Of a DNA stretch of 64,000 nucleotides, positions 11,791-23,330 are shown one piece after another. Within the stretch, counting starts at the first letter, position 1, and each line of letters opens with the position of its first letter. The notes under the pieces are model-generated. The model ran no database searches. It saw nothing but the letters and a program-made list of their open reading frames with translations, and had not been told where the DNA came from. The translations under genes and the position numbers were made by a program. This stretch comes from Isoetes taiwanensis (taxonomy: Eukaryota > Streptophyta > Lycopodiopsida > Isoetales > Isoetaceae): the NCBI GenBank assembly GCA_021234155.1, contig JAJEKV010000028.1, positions 12,230,134 to 12,294,133 of the forward strand, read 5' to 3'.

Positions 11791-13686
11791 TCATTTAGTG
11801 ATACTTGAGACCAATGCTCATGATTAAAGTTCCCCTTCAAATTCCTATTCCTTCGTTTGATAATTGCCAACCAACTGGTGACATATGAACATCCATGCAT
11901 ACAAATTAGTAGATTTTCAATTTTGGTCAAGCTATATTTATTCCACTTGCACTATCATATTCAAATCATTTTCATTAGGTTGGTATGACTTTATATTTCC
12001 ATTTAATTACATAAACACATTGATCTAGCAGATCCTCCTGTTGCCTCTGTTTGTATCATTCTCAACTTCTTTGTTTGCTGTATTTATGACTAGCTCCTCG
12101 AAACTGGGCAGACCATAATTATATCCACACAAATGTAGAGAACTTTATAACCTGGCACCATATTGGTGGGAGGACTACAACATAGAAAAGCTACCGAAAC
12201 TTCAGCATTACTATCTTAGAAGTCATTACTAGTAATGCATAATCCCCAATTGTGTGGTATCCTGATTGCTTGCAAATAGATAAGCCTTTAAGTAATTGAT
12301 TTAGATCAGAAAAATGGAGGCAAGGCGGGAATTCTCATTTGTGTTGATACTGGGGACATCATTGGTTTTGCGAATTATAGTGTAATGGAAAAAAATCCAA
12401 AATAAGATTTTAAAGGGTCTCGTTATGTAGTAGTGTAAGCATTGATGCTGCCCGGCAATTCGGTTACAGTGTACCCCTTTTAAATTGAACAGCTTATTTA
12501 TACATACATAGGCAGTTTTACTTGCCCCAAATGATAGAGCGTACTCTTCTGCATCGATGGAAACAATTAGATTGGCATAATAAACAAAAGGAACAATAAT
12601 CACCCAGACACCAAATTGTCTTCAGATTCAGATTGCAGACACATTGCCCAAAAGTTGGCAAGTGATTTGAAACTGAACATGCCGGCGAGCCTCCTTAAGG
12701 AATTTAGTGAAAAGCCATCAGGATCATGAGGCATGGACGATTAAGGAAAGACCAGATTTTGCAGATTTGATTTAGAAATACCATACTGAAATCAGTGGCG
12801 CTTAATTACCTCCATTGATCAGCGATGCGAGCGAAACATAACATTCCTCGAATCAACACCTCAGCAATAGGTGAGGTTATACGAAAGAATAGTGTTATTA
12901 GAACAGCATTTGTCAATCTTCTTTAAGCTCATTAGCATTGGCTGGTTTGGAGGTTTGCGGATGAAACTTCTGAAGAAATTCTTTGTTTCTGGGTTTGCCC
13001 AAAGGGCAAACTGTATGGACGGAGGGATGAACGCGGGATGCTGCATATTCAATAGGGCACTCTCCCAATTGGGAGGTGGACATTTCAAAGAAGAAGATAG
13101 ATGAGGGTTAAGTTGAATGTGAAGGAGCTCGGTAAAACTACTAATCGTTGGAAATTCTTTGAGGCATGCATAGGTGCTTAACCTTGAGAGGAAAGAAAAA
13201 GAGCTAGTTGTAAGCTTTGCTCCTTCAGGCCGAAGCGTAGTTTATCATGGCTTTTTCTTTAGCGTTTTCCACATTTATTTTGTTCTTCTTCTCGTGCCAG
13301 TTGCTTAATTTGCGGGGGGATCATTGCCCATTTATAAGGATCCATCATACCATAGGAACCCGAGGGTTGAAGATTTATTGTCACGCATGACTTTTGAAAG
13401 GTAGGTCAGGTATAGGTGAGTCAATCCCCAAATTTTGTTGTCGAAGTTATTCATAATTTCATTTAATTAGGTTTGTATTCTTGATTTTAGGGTTTTCAAA
13501 TCAATGTTTAAGGTTAGGAAATTTGGACGTATTTGGTTTTCGGTATGGAGGTTCAAAGAATTTGTTTGAGTGTTTGCATGGTGCTGGATAACACGAAAAT
13601 CTGAGCAGTTGTGGATGTGTCATTTTGCATATACAAATTTTGCATGGCCGTCGACCATAAAACACGGTATTTTCTGCTTACCATCT
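11791..13686. other. Spacer between possible exon and copia-B (copy A)
   Basis: AT-rich sequence with no supported gene. It contains a degraded version of the inverted repeat that is perfect in copy B at 47,427-47,461. Confidence 0.5.
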
Positions 13687-16003
13687 TTGGAAGGTTTATA
13701 GTATATTATGTTGATATGTTAGGTGATGCAGGGTTTGGGCACTTTCGAGTAGAGGCATAAGGACACGGTGTTTTAAAAACCATATTCAATGGGTTATATT
13801 GAAGTTATCGTTAACTAATGATTTATCTGATCAAACAAGTATAATGGTTATATTACGATAAACTTGGAATCGAGCAATTTGACAGAGAGTTTGGGGTAAG
13901 GTTTAAATATAAAAGTTCGCCAGGGATTTATCAGACCAAATAGTTGATAAAACTTGGAATGGAAGCGGTAGGCAGAGTTTGAATAGATTCAATACCAGTG
14001 TTACCATTAATCAAATCTATAAAAAGAATATTAGAATATTAGAAACATTTATAAGCGGATTTGTTTTAGAGTTGAATCCATGAGCATTGATTTTATCGAA
14101 ATAAATCTTTACTATTGTCTCGATGGCGGCCACCGCTTACTATTGCTGTGCGTGGTATAGTTAAAATACATTGATGGATGTTTACAAAAGATTTTTAAAA
14201 GGTTGGTTAGACGAAAATTTGTAAAGGTTAAATCTTGCATTTGCTAGAAGAAGTTAAGGCCCACTAGATGTCCGGTGATGCGACATGGATCGGCATTCTG
14301 AATGACATGCATCCTAAAATACATGCATGCATTTCTGTAGCTCGTTGTTTTGGTCCATTCTTCTTCTTGGCTTCTTGTAGGCTTCCATTGGGGTTTCTCC
14401 TCTATATTTGGTTCCCTTGACTTTCTTTTTGATACTAGGGTAGGGGAGGGCTTTTCTCTGCTTAGTTTGATAGTTTGGCGTCTTTTTCATATTAGGACTA
14501 TTCTTCTCGATCCTTGTCCCCTTCCTCGAAATATTGACATGCATCTCTTGCATTTAAAATGTATAGTTTTAAGGATGGCTGTATTTCTTGCGGTTTCTTT
14601 ACCTTCGACTTCTCATTGACATTTTCTCATCTCCGGTGATTCCCATGACTTCCCTACAAACTCTGTAGTAACATATTATTATGGTATTTGTTTTGTTTGT
14701 GTACGCATGACTGACCCCTCGCTTTTGAGGTTGTTTTTGCTCATGTGCGGCGAGGCAGAGTAAACTTTTAGAGTTGTTGTTTTCTTATCTTTGTGTTTGG
14801 TTTGTTGAGTATGTCACGGAGGAGTCTGGGGGGATCTGTGACTCGAGTCTTCTTGAGACCTTACGTTGTGTGAAAGCCTTAGAGAGGGCTTATCATGAGG
14901 TTTTCTTGAAAAACCCAGAAAAGGCTGAGGATTTTAATCCCGATGATAAACTACCTGGTGCATTAAGCGAACTTATCTACAGTAGAAATTTTTTTTTTTG
15001 AGGTCCCGGATAGTCCATAAAAGCTGGATATTCCCCGTAATTTTTCATTATAAGGTAGCTTGCAAATGTCGAGCTACCACTCCTCTTTCATTATGTAGGT
15101 ACACAAGAGATGGAATGAAAAAGCCTACTTCTACTCTCGAAGCCCAGTTCCCTTAAACTCTTTTTTTTGATGCAAGCCCAGAAAGGGGAAGGGGCTTCTT
15201 CCACTTGGTTTAGCCAGGTTTGGCATCTTTTTCCATATTAAGGGACATAATTTCTTCCACTGAGATTTTACCCACTTTCTATCCTTAGGCCTTATTTCCT
15301 GGCCCGTTTTGATAAGGAAGTTCTCTTTTTGTGAGGCTTTTGTACATTTTCATCAGAGCCATGAGAATCCGCCGATCGAGCCATGGATGGCATTCTCGAA
15401 TGAAGGAATAACTCTGATTCATTTAGGACAGCTATTTTTCGCGACATCGACTCCTCACCGGCGTTTTCTCCTCTCTCGGCCAGTTCCCTTCAATGCACAC
15501 CTCCATTAATATATATTATTGTAAATGTTGTTTTTGTTGCGTGGCATGCGCAGTAAGCCTAAACTTTTACCGAGGTTGTTGTTTTCTTATCTTTGTGATA
15601 CAGAAGCGGGATCGTATTTCAAGTCTTCTTGAATGAGGGGGTTTCTTTGTAGGAGTTTTTTTTTGCAGCCTTACGTTGTGTCCAAGCCCTCGAAGGGAGC
15701 TTATCACTAGGGTTTTCCTCGAAAACCCCGAAGGCGGAGTTTTAAATAGGTGATAAGCTCTACGGGTACACTTAGCGACATACATGCAGAATTTTTGGGG
15801 TCAGGTGATATAGCTGGATATTCAATGTTTTTCATTGTGGGTGGCACAAATATCACGACTACCCTCTCAACTTTCATTAGCCAGAATTCTATTGAGATGA
15901 ATGAAAAGCACAACTAGCGAGAATTTTATGCATTTTCATCACGGAAGCCTTGAAATTGATAATAAAATCCCACTATCGATTGGTATCGAGGCGCAGGTTC
16001 AAA

Positions 16004-18890
16004 ATGTCTAGCCGTTTGGAGCATCACGGTATAAAAAGTGTATGAGGTGGCCACGGATTCGGATCGAAAAAAAGGCAAAATGGAAAGAATGTGTTGGAGA
16101 ATGAAAACTTGTGAAATTGTGCATGACTCTATTGACTCATCAAGTATAGTTGCAAGAGAATGAATGAATGAATGTTTTTAAACTATTTTATTAAGTAGGA
16201 CAAAGCCAGTCTATACTGACAATGACATTTTCTCACAACTAGTTCGAGTTGATGTCACTCCAAGAGCATCATCCAACTCAAACTCACGAGGGTCTCTCTC
16301 ATGTTCTTCATACATGGTAGCATACTTGATGGTGCAATCGAAAGAAAGTGTCACAGGAGGTAAAAGACTTTTTAAAATCAAGGAGGCCTATACTATACTA
16401 ACAAACAAGTAGGAGCTTCAATATTACTTAAGTGAGGAAAATCTCTAGGTGAAATATATGGGAGTATTTGCCCGAGAAAAAACTTTTCTCAAATTGATAT
16501 TCTTAAATAGAACTTAGGAAATTAAAACTTAAGGAAAGAAAGTGATCTCACAAAATTCTTTTCAAAAGTTTGACAACATAGTGGCAGATTTGGAGGGTGT
16601 TGGAGTCTTCTTGTGAGAATAGCAGAAGTTATTGCATGTGAGGAGAGCATAGGAAACAAACAACTAGCTACAATAATTAGGAATGCGGCGTAAGACCAGG
16701 AGAAGCTGATAGAAAGAAATGATTAGGATCGAGTTTGGCTGACATAAAATACTTTCCATATGATGATGATAATATAGAATTTTATACCTGTGGGCAAGGA
16801 AATATAGAAGAAATGGCTCGGCATTGAACCAAAAGAAAGGGAGAGAAATTGGTCCATGCTATCATTATAAAAACACATATTTTCGAGAAAATGAGGCTTG
16901 TTGCAGCTAGTGCCGGCAACAAAAGTGGAAAGGAAAAAAGGCCAATAGAGGAGAGGATCATCACGAGGTCAGTAGAGTATTAAAGAGGCAAAGCTCTGAT
17001 CAATCGACCAAGTTGAAGAAGAAGCAGTGAAGATGAGGATGTTGAGGTAAGCATTCACGATAGTCTTGCAATTTATATAGCAAAAGAAACTAATACCTCA
17101 AATGATACGCTAATTCACAGATAGTGGAGCGTTCGCTTGATGATAGGCTCGACCAAGCTACTCAAAAATAAGGACCAGAAACTGAAGGAAAGGATATGTC
17201 AAGCTTGGAAATGAAGAAACTTTAAAGAGTTACGATAACGGCATCTTGGAGCTATTTGACTTGGAAGAAGCGGTAGAGCTAAAAAGGACCCAGGGGGATG
17301 CGGTTATACATAAAGGGGGGTATGGCATACTGCGTTGAAGGGTAGCAAAAGCCCCTTGTATACACATTTTAAAAGGCAATTTGGCCCTATGTGTATAGAT
17401 ATTGCTCGGTCGGTGCCAAAAACACCCTAACCCAAGTATCACGATGCATAAATGGTCCAAAAAACACCCTCAGTTGAACTCTCATAGGTTATCACATGGC
17501 GGAGTGAATCCCACGGGTAAGGGCGTCTTAATGTACCAAGCTTAGTTAGGAACTTAATTTCTATCTCGATCCGGTTAATTGATATAGGATATCATCAGCT
17601 TTGGCGGATTTAATGTATACTATTTTGTTTATTGATAGAAATCAATTTTTTTGGAAGAGGGTGGAAATCACCAGCAATAAAAATGGAACTTATGATCAAG
17701 CGAGGAATTAATTGGAAACAGCAGCTGAATATAGAGGAGATATGAGGATGCTGCTATGGGTGCATGGTTGGAAAGCATACAAGGCTTCCTTTCAAATCCG
17801 CAAAGAATCTTGGATATTGTACATGCGGACTTATGTGGACCACTTAATGTGAGAGTATTAGGGCAAAAGGTATTTTATCACTTTTATTGATGATTTCGAT
17901 TAGAAGAACCAAGATTGCATGTTTAAGAACAAAAATGAAGCCTTTGAAGCATTTGAAACCTTTTAAGTGAAATGGAACTTGCGGAAAAGATGGGGTACTT
18001 CTGATCGACAGGGTGGGGAGTTCATGTCATACGAGTTCAAATATTGCAGATCAAAAGGGAATTAAAAGGCAAATTAACATATAGGTGTGAAAAGTTTGAC
18101 ACTCTCTGGGAACTAAACATAGGTAGATCTTAAAAGGTTGATATGGAAGAATGCAAAAGCATCCAAGATACCTATAGTACCGGAAACAAAGCACGTCTAA
18201 TGAAGATTGTCCAAAAGCGAGAAAGGGAGAGTTAGGGGTTGATAAGTTACACTGCTCGTGAACTAATTGGTTGCTTGTTATGTCGGCGGTGCACTAGACC
18301 ATATATTTCTTATCTGATTAATATTTTGGTAGATCTTGTCACAATTATGGAATCTTTACTTAGCGGCAATTTTACCAAAAGAGTGATAAAATATCTTAAG
18401 GGAACCACTTGATTATGGCGTAGATTTGATTGAGAAAATCTAGAATTGCAAAGTTTTTTGTGATTGATTAAGGGTGGTGACGATGAAAGGAAATCAACCG
18501 GCTTTATCTTGATGTTAGGAGGTAGTCCAATCTCATGGAGGTGTAAAAACAACATGCAAGCCGCGTATCATGTTGAAATTTGAATATTAGGCTTCACCTA
18601 CTTGCAACTAAGGAGATTGCTTGACGGAGACTTTTAAATACGTACAAATGGTCAAAAGAAAGGATGTGATTTTGGTCAGAGGATAGCCTGAGTTGTATAG
18701 CCATGAAAAAATCCCATACTACACTTTGAAAAGACAAACACATAGGGATTTAGAAATGCATTTTTATAAGGGGATTTGAAATTACATGAAATATCCATAT
18801 AGGTTCAAAATATAATTTCATACAGAGCCAACAAAGCTGGGGGCGATATTCTTACAAAGCCTTTAGAGATAAATAGAAATTGATTCAAAA
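16004..18890 (+). pseudogene. copia-B gag-pol remnant, copy A
   Basis: It begins ATGTCTAGCCG like copy B (50,670). Gag, protease, integrase and RNase H similarity can be followed by comparison with copy B, but nearly every frame is broken by one- to four-base indels. The reverse transcriptase region is absent, as in copy B. The small inverted-repeat insertion (about 17,289-17,517) is also present. Many breaks fall at CAG or CTG sites that are intact in copy B. Confidence 0.8.
17289..17517. mobile_element. hAT-like MITE inside copia-B gag-pol, copy A
   Basis: It starts CCCAGGGGGAT and ends ATCCCACGGG. It is the same insertion as 51,978-52,216, where the 8-bp target duplication is clear. Confidence 0.6.
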
Positions 18891-19454
18891 TATAGTCAAA
18901 GCTGCGGGGGTTAGTATGAAGGGAAGTGAAGGGTTTATGTTTATATTATAATGTTGATATGTTCTCTCTGATAGCATGGATTCTGATGAGTACAAAAGGA
19001 AATATCTTGATTCTGAGACAATGTATGGGTTTGGGCTTACTCCTGACATAATGCCCTTTAAAACAACTCAAGGAAGTAGCCCAGGCCTAAAAGGTCTAAG
19101 GTTGAAGGCATAAGGTTTAAAGTTGACATTTATTTGAAACTTCATATTCAATGGATTTAACTAGCCAGAGTTATCTCAGATCAATGTTAAGATATCAGTA
19201 GTATTATGTATATCAATGTGAAATTCTATCTACTCCACTGCTAGCGTTAGAAATTTTATCTTATATCATAATTGTTTAATGAAGCTCATATATGCACATT
19301 AAAGTTTTTGACCACAAGTGTGGTTTTGACATGCTTGCGGAAACTTTCAAAGTAGGAAGATTATTAAAAGTTTACTTTAATTTAAATGATTATCTTTACC
19401 AGCGACCTCTGCGGGAGCCAGTTTCAATTGCACGCACATAAGTTTCAATGTTGT

Positions 19455-19844
19455 ACGTATTGCTGTCTTACATCTTGTCATGTCTTTTAAATCTTTAATA
19501 CTTTGGGTTTTAGAATAATGTGTGTATTATACTTGATATGTATGTTAGCTTTTCATATATTTGTCTAGCGTCTTAATTATCCACTATAAATTGAAAAACT
19601 TATTGGTCTTTGGGTTTCATATTAGTATTATGTACTAACGAGTCTTATTATTTAAGAGAGGATGGGCATGAATATACGCAAAACAACTTGCATCAAGATA
19701 AGATCATAAAGGAAAATCCGGTGATTATTGAGCCAAGACCTAATCTGGTTTCAACTAGTTCCAAAATCAACTAGAGAGTTACTTCACAATTATTAAGTAC
19801 TGCTTACGGTGATGAACCTTCTAGGCGTCATCCGGCAGCCACCA
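19455..19844. other. Short unassigned stretch between copy A and Gy2
   Basis: 390 bp of AT-rich sequence with no similarity noticed elsewhere in the window and no gene supported. It is the left flank of Gy2. A target duplication matching the right flank at 33,953 could not be identified. Confidence 0.5.
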
Positions 19845-22230
19845 TGCATTAAATTAATCCTAGCTCAATATGGCTAGGACACACATTGAAAAGCTTATGT
19901 CCCGAACATAGAAAGAAAACACTAGAAAACAATTTCCTCCAATTAAAAAGCCAGTTGTTATGATTAAATAGTTGTGGAAGCCAAATGCTCCATTCACCAT
20001 AAATCTTATATCAAATTCATAACATATAGATGAATGGGTACATCCAATTGCTAATCATCTATGCCACAACCAAAAGCTATATACCAATTGTAATAGTGTA
20101 GTTTCAATAAAGATTGGTTCTCACGGTGGAGGATAATCCAAACATGGTTAGTATGCGTGTTAATGGTACTCATTGTTCAAATACATAATGTAAAAAGGTA
20201 TGAAAATGTTTTTTACAGATGTTTTTAAAAAGTTTTGATAAAAAGAAAGAAAAAGTTTTTGAATGCCCATTGGTTTTGGGCAATATTTTCTTTCCCTTAC
20301 AAAAGGGCATGGGATATTATTATAACATATTATTAACAGGGGAGAATTCGACGAACATCCAGAACCGCTACATCGAGCAAAGGATAGCTGTTGGAGAAGC
20401 TTTATAAAAAAGTCAATTGGGCAAGACCTTTCAAGCGAGGGTACAGTAAGCAATATTTAGTGCCACAGAGATTCGGTGATTGGTTTGGTGGCGGATTCTT
20501 GACACATGATATGCGCTTTTGATTCAACTAGAGCCATGAAGAATTCACGGATTTGGAGAGGTGTAATGAGGAGCATTTTGTGGCGTCCCCTACTTTCATT
20601 ATCTGCACCCACCGGTATACAAACAGGAGTTCTCCCCCATACCGGCGCCATCTTCGTCTGAGGGCCCTCCACATGACAGCAGCCGAGGCGGGTTCCGATT
20701 GGGAAGAGTGAAGGGGTCATTTACCCCGTCTCCCTCGGGGCCTACCTAGGCTGCCGGAAGCGTAAACATACATGTCGGTATACAAAGCATCACATACCCC
20801 ACCCCTAGGGTGGTACATCCCATCGGCATAGACAATGATCCAGGCACAATGCATATAGGGAATTCTACCCAGGCTCGAGACACGGGGATGGGTAGACAAG
20901 CTTGGGTCTCGAGTTCATTCGCGAGGCGGGAATTCATGGCAATGGATTTGGGCATAAGAACATGGCCTTTGGGTAGTCCACTCCATCCGCCCCCTCACAT
21001 TGCACACTTTGCGAGTAGGTTGAAAAGTGTTAGGACTTGGCCCCAGCCAGCGCCGGATGCATAACCGAAAGGGCTATTCACGAGTTACATCTCGAGTCAG
21101 ATGGGAATGGCGGGGGATCACTCCCTCCGAGAGATCTACATCTTTGACTCAAGGAGACTAGAGAGCCCTTGCTCTTATTAGACTTGAACCCAATGGAAAG
21201 TGAACCCCACTTCACGGGGTTCGAGCCCATGCCCGCCCACACTTTCGATTGGCAAGCCATTGGAAGACCTAGTCACAATGATCCCGGTAGACTTTACCGC
21301 CCGGGAGTCGTTCAAGTCGAGGACCACGAACCTCCTTATGAGCCGGTCTAGCCCCTTCACCCACAACCCGGTGTGGCTCTTGTGGCTGGGCAGATCTATA
21401 TGGTGCTAGAGGGGCTAATCTAGGAGCATCTACTACCAAGCTTTGGGTCTCTACCCCCTTCCCAATACAAGGAGTTCATAGAGATACATCATCCCACATA
21501 CATCATAAGAGAACTAAGAACAAGATCTAATCTATATCATAGAGTTAGGTTCTTTGGTTAGAGTCACGGTATCTAGAGATCTAGAAGGCTGCTATGGGCA
21601 ATTAAATAGGCTAAACCTACTAATTTTATGACTAAAAGGGTTTAAGCTATTAAATTGCCTAAATACTGATCCTTGAGGGACTCCTCGACTGGCTCGACCA
21701 TCCTGGCTGAAACACTTTCGAATCAATGGAAACTAAAGTGCACAGATCACTTTCAGGCAGATGCAGGGAGGCGGTTTTGGCTCTTGAGGCAGCCAAAGCA
21801 GAGTTCTAAAACCCTAGAAGCGAAAATGGGCAAGTTAGGGTTTCCCCTCCTAAATAGACATGGGGGTGGTTAGGGTTTCCAATTATCCCCTTTTGGCATG
21901 TGGGATAATTGGGAATGGGCCCACTTGCCATTAATGGCTAGGTGGCAAAATGTGCCCACATGGGAATGTGTGCACATTAGGGGATTATTGCACATTAATT
22001 GCACCTATGGGTATGGCCCACTTGGCATAAGGTGTCCATATGGAAATGTGTGCCCACATTAATGTGTACATTAGTAAATGTGCACATTAATGCCAATACA
22101 CATTTCTAGCAAGTTGCCCCTAGGGCTACCCACTTGGCTAAATGTCGCGGTCGGTCGGGATGGCGTGTGCGGCGTGACGGGGCGATGCCGTATCGTCACG
22201 GGGCGTTATCTTTGTCTTTGAAACATCACA
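19845..22230 (-). repeat. Gy2 3' LTR
   Basis: Matches 31,548-33,952 throughout. On the plus strand its left edge is TGCATTAAATT and its right edge is ATCACA. On the minus strand it starts TGTGATGTTT straight after the purine tract. It contains U3 clusters of TGTGCACATTAAT-like motifs near 21,950-22,110. Confidence 0.88.
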
Positions 22231-22242
22231 TTCTCCCCCCGA
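22231..22242 (-). other. Polypurine tract of Gy2
   Basis: Plus strand TTCTCCCCCC directly follows the LTR edge ATCACA, giving GGGGGGAGAA then TGTGATG on the minus strand. Confidence 0.85.
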
Positions 22243-23179
22243 AATGATGTTTGTCCGCTGACGCCATTGGATCTCTCCACCTTGGGAACTTCTAACACGC
22301 AATCACCACGATACATACAATATACTACTATCACATTTACACAATTATTAACATTACCTTAAGGTAATATTTTTTAGAACATTATTAATTGATTATATTG
22401 TGAAATAATTTATCAATTCACAACATCATTAAAAGCGGGTTATTCAATAATTCACTTATCATGGCAATTAAGTTTATCAAAATTAAAATTAGCGTCAGAA
22501 TTGCTCCTCATTCCTTGCAACACATTCCAACAAAATTTGTGTTGCAAGTCTTCAATAACTTCGACCTCCTTGCCCTCCGGGGGCTCTATTGGCTGTGAAT
22601 TCGACACTACGTTAGTACCATTTTAATTATTAAAAAATTTTGGTTATATGGTGACCACCCACCTATCTACATGGATGCATGGCTAATCTCCGGCGTGGGA
22701 AGGGGTGAATCTTCCATAATGGCCCAGGAGGCCGGCCAGCCTAAATGCCTATATGCCTCTCATGCCCCTACACCCTAGTTGCCCGGCGTGGAGGATAGGT
22801 CCTTCCGTATGGGGCGTGAAGGCAATTCCTCCTATCAAAGCATATATGGGGCTAGAGGTGCTTTTCCTATGAATGCATCCTTCCATGACCTCCTTTCTCT
22901 CGAGGTCGTCTGCTTCCGTGGGGCCGGTAGACTTTCTAATCTACCTTCCACTCTTCCAGCTTGGCGGTCATGCCTACATCGACATTGCACCAGCCCTAGA
23001 GATCACCGTGGCGGTCTCATCATCGGTTACAAGCGCATGCAAACCATACCTAGCATAGGTTGCATCGTGGATTAATCTTAACTACACATAGAATTAATCT
23101 ACACAATCGATATGCTGCGAGCGATTTCTTGATGATGACCTTGCCGTCCCCATTGCTCCATGAGCTGTGGATACTTCTT

Positions 23180-23330
23180 TACTAGATCTTTCTCGGTACC
23201 CGCGTGGCGTCTTCCAGCGGCAAGTGTTTCCACTTGACCAAATCTTGAAAAACTCTGATCTCCTTGTTTTCTTGAAAGCTTTATCAAGGATCAGTGCGGA
23301 ACTATTTCCGGCTCCTCCTCCGTCATTTCC
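23180..23330 (-). pseudogene. Gy2 chromodomain at the C-terminus of pol
   Basis: Minus-strand reading gives an acidic EEEPEIV lead, then LDKAFKKTRRSEF, then after a one-base shift LVKWKHLPLEDAT. This is the conserved core of chromovirus chromodomains (usual form YLVKWK-x-LP-x-E-x-ATWE). Chromodomains of this family bind methylated histone H3 tails and direct integration to heterochromatin. The aromatic cage is incomplete as read: the position before LVKW is not aromatic in this frame and the later Trp is replaced by Arg, either of which may be error. It lies downstream of the integrase core, as in other chromoviruses. Confidence 0.75.

Larger units (their letters stand above)
13687..19185 (+). 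mobile_element. Ty1/copia relic copia-B, copy A
   Basis: This is the same element as 48,166-54,286. The 5' LTR starts near 13,687. A corrupted primer site (TGGTATCGAGGCGCAGG) lies at 15,981, gag starts at 16,004, and the 3' LTR starts TGAAGGG at 18,927. The end of the 3' LTR and its target duplication are deleted here: sequence matching copy B resumes at about 19,225, equivalent to 54,424. Confidence 0.85.
1..19454 (+). repeat. Segmental duplication, copy A (left end outside the window)
   Basis: This segment aligns end to end, in direct orientation, with 34,201-54,667. The first several hundred bases are almost identical at an offset of exactly 34,200, and the offset grows to about 35,200 by the right end because copy A has lost sequence. 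Similarity stops after the shared string ending in ATGTTGT (19,448-19,454; 54,661-54,667). Both copies contain the same GyA chromovirus, AT-rich spacer, copia-B relic and small inverted-repeat insertion, so these insertions predate the duplication. Copy A has many more small indels than copy B and lacks about 0.5 kb around the end of the copia-B 3' LTR. Confidence 0.93.

Noticed and set aside
7476-13686. Numerous short ORFs in the AT-rich spacer
   Set aside because: Short, low-complexity and not preserved between copies A and B beyond overall identity.
19840-19844. Target duplication for Gy2 (CACCA against CATTT at 33,953)
   Set aside because: The two five-base flanks do not match; possibly lost to error or rearrangement, so not claimed.
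21169-21409. Open frames within the Gy2 LTR, and a GGTTCGAGCCC tRNA B-box-like string
   Set aside because: No coding motif, no matching A box and no cloverleaf; LTR sequence explains it.
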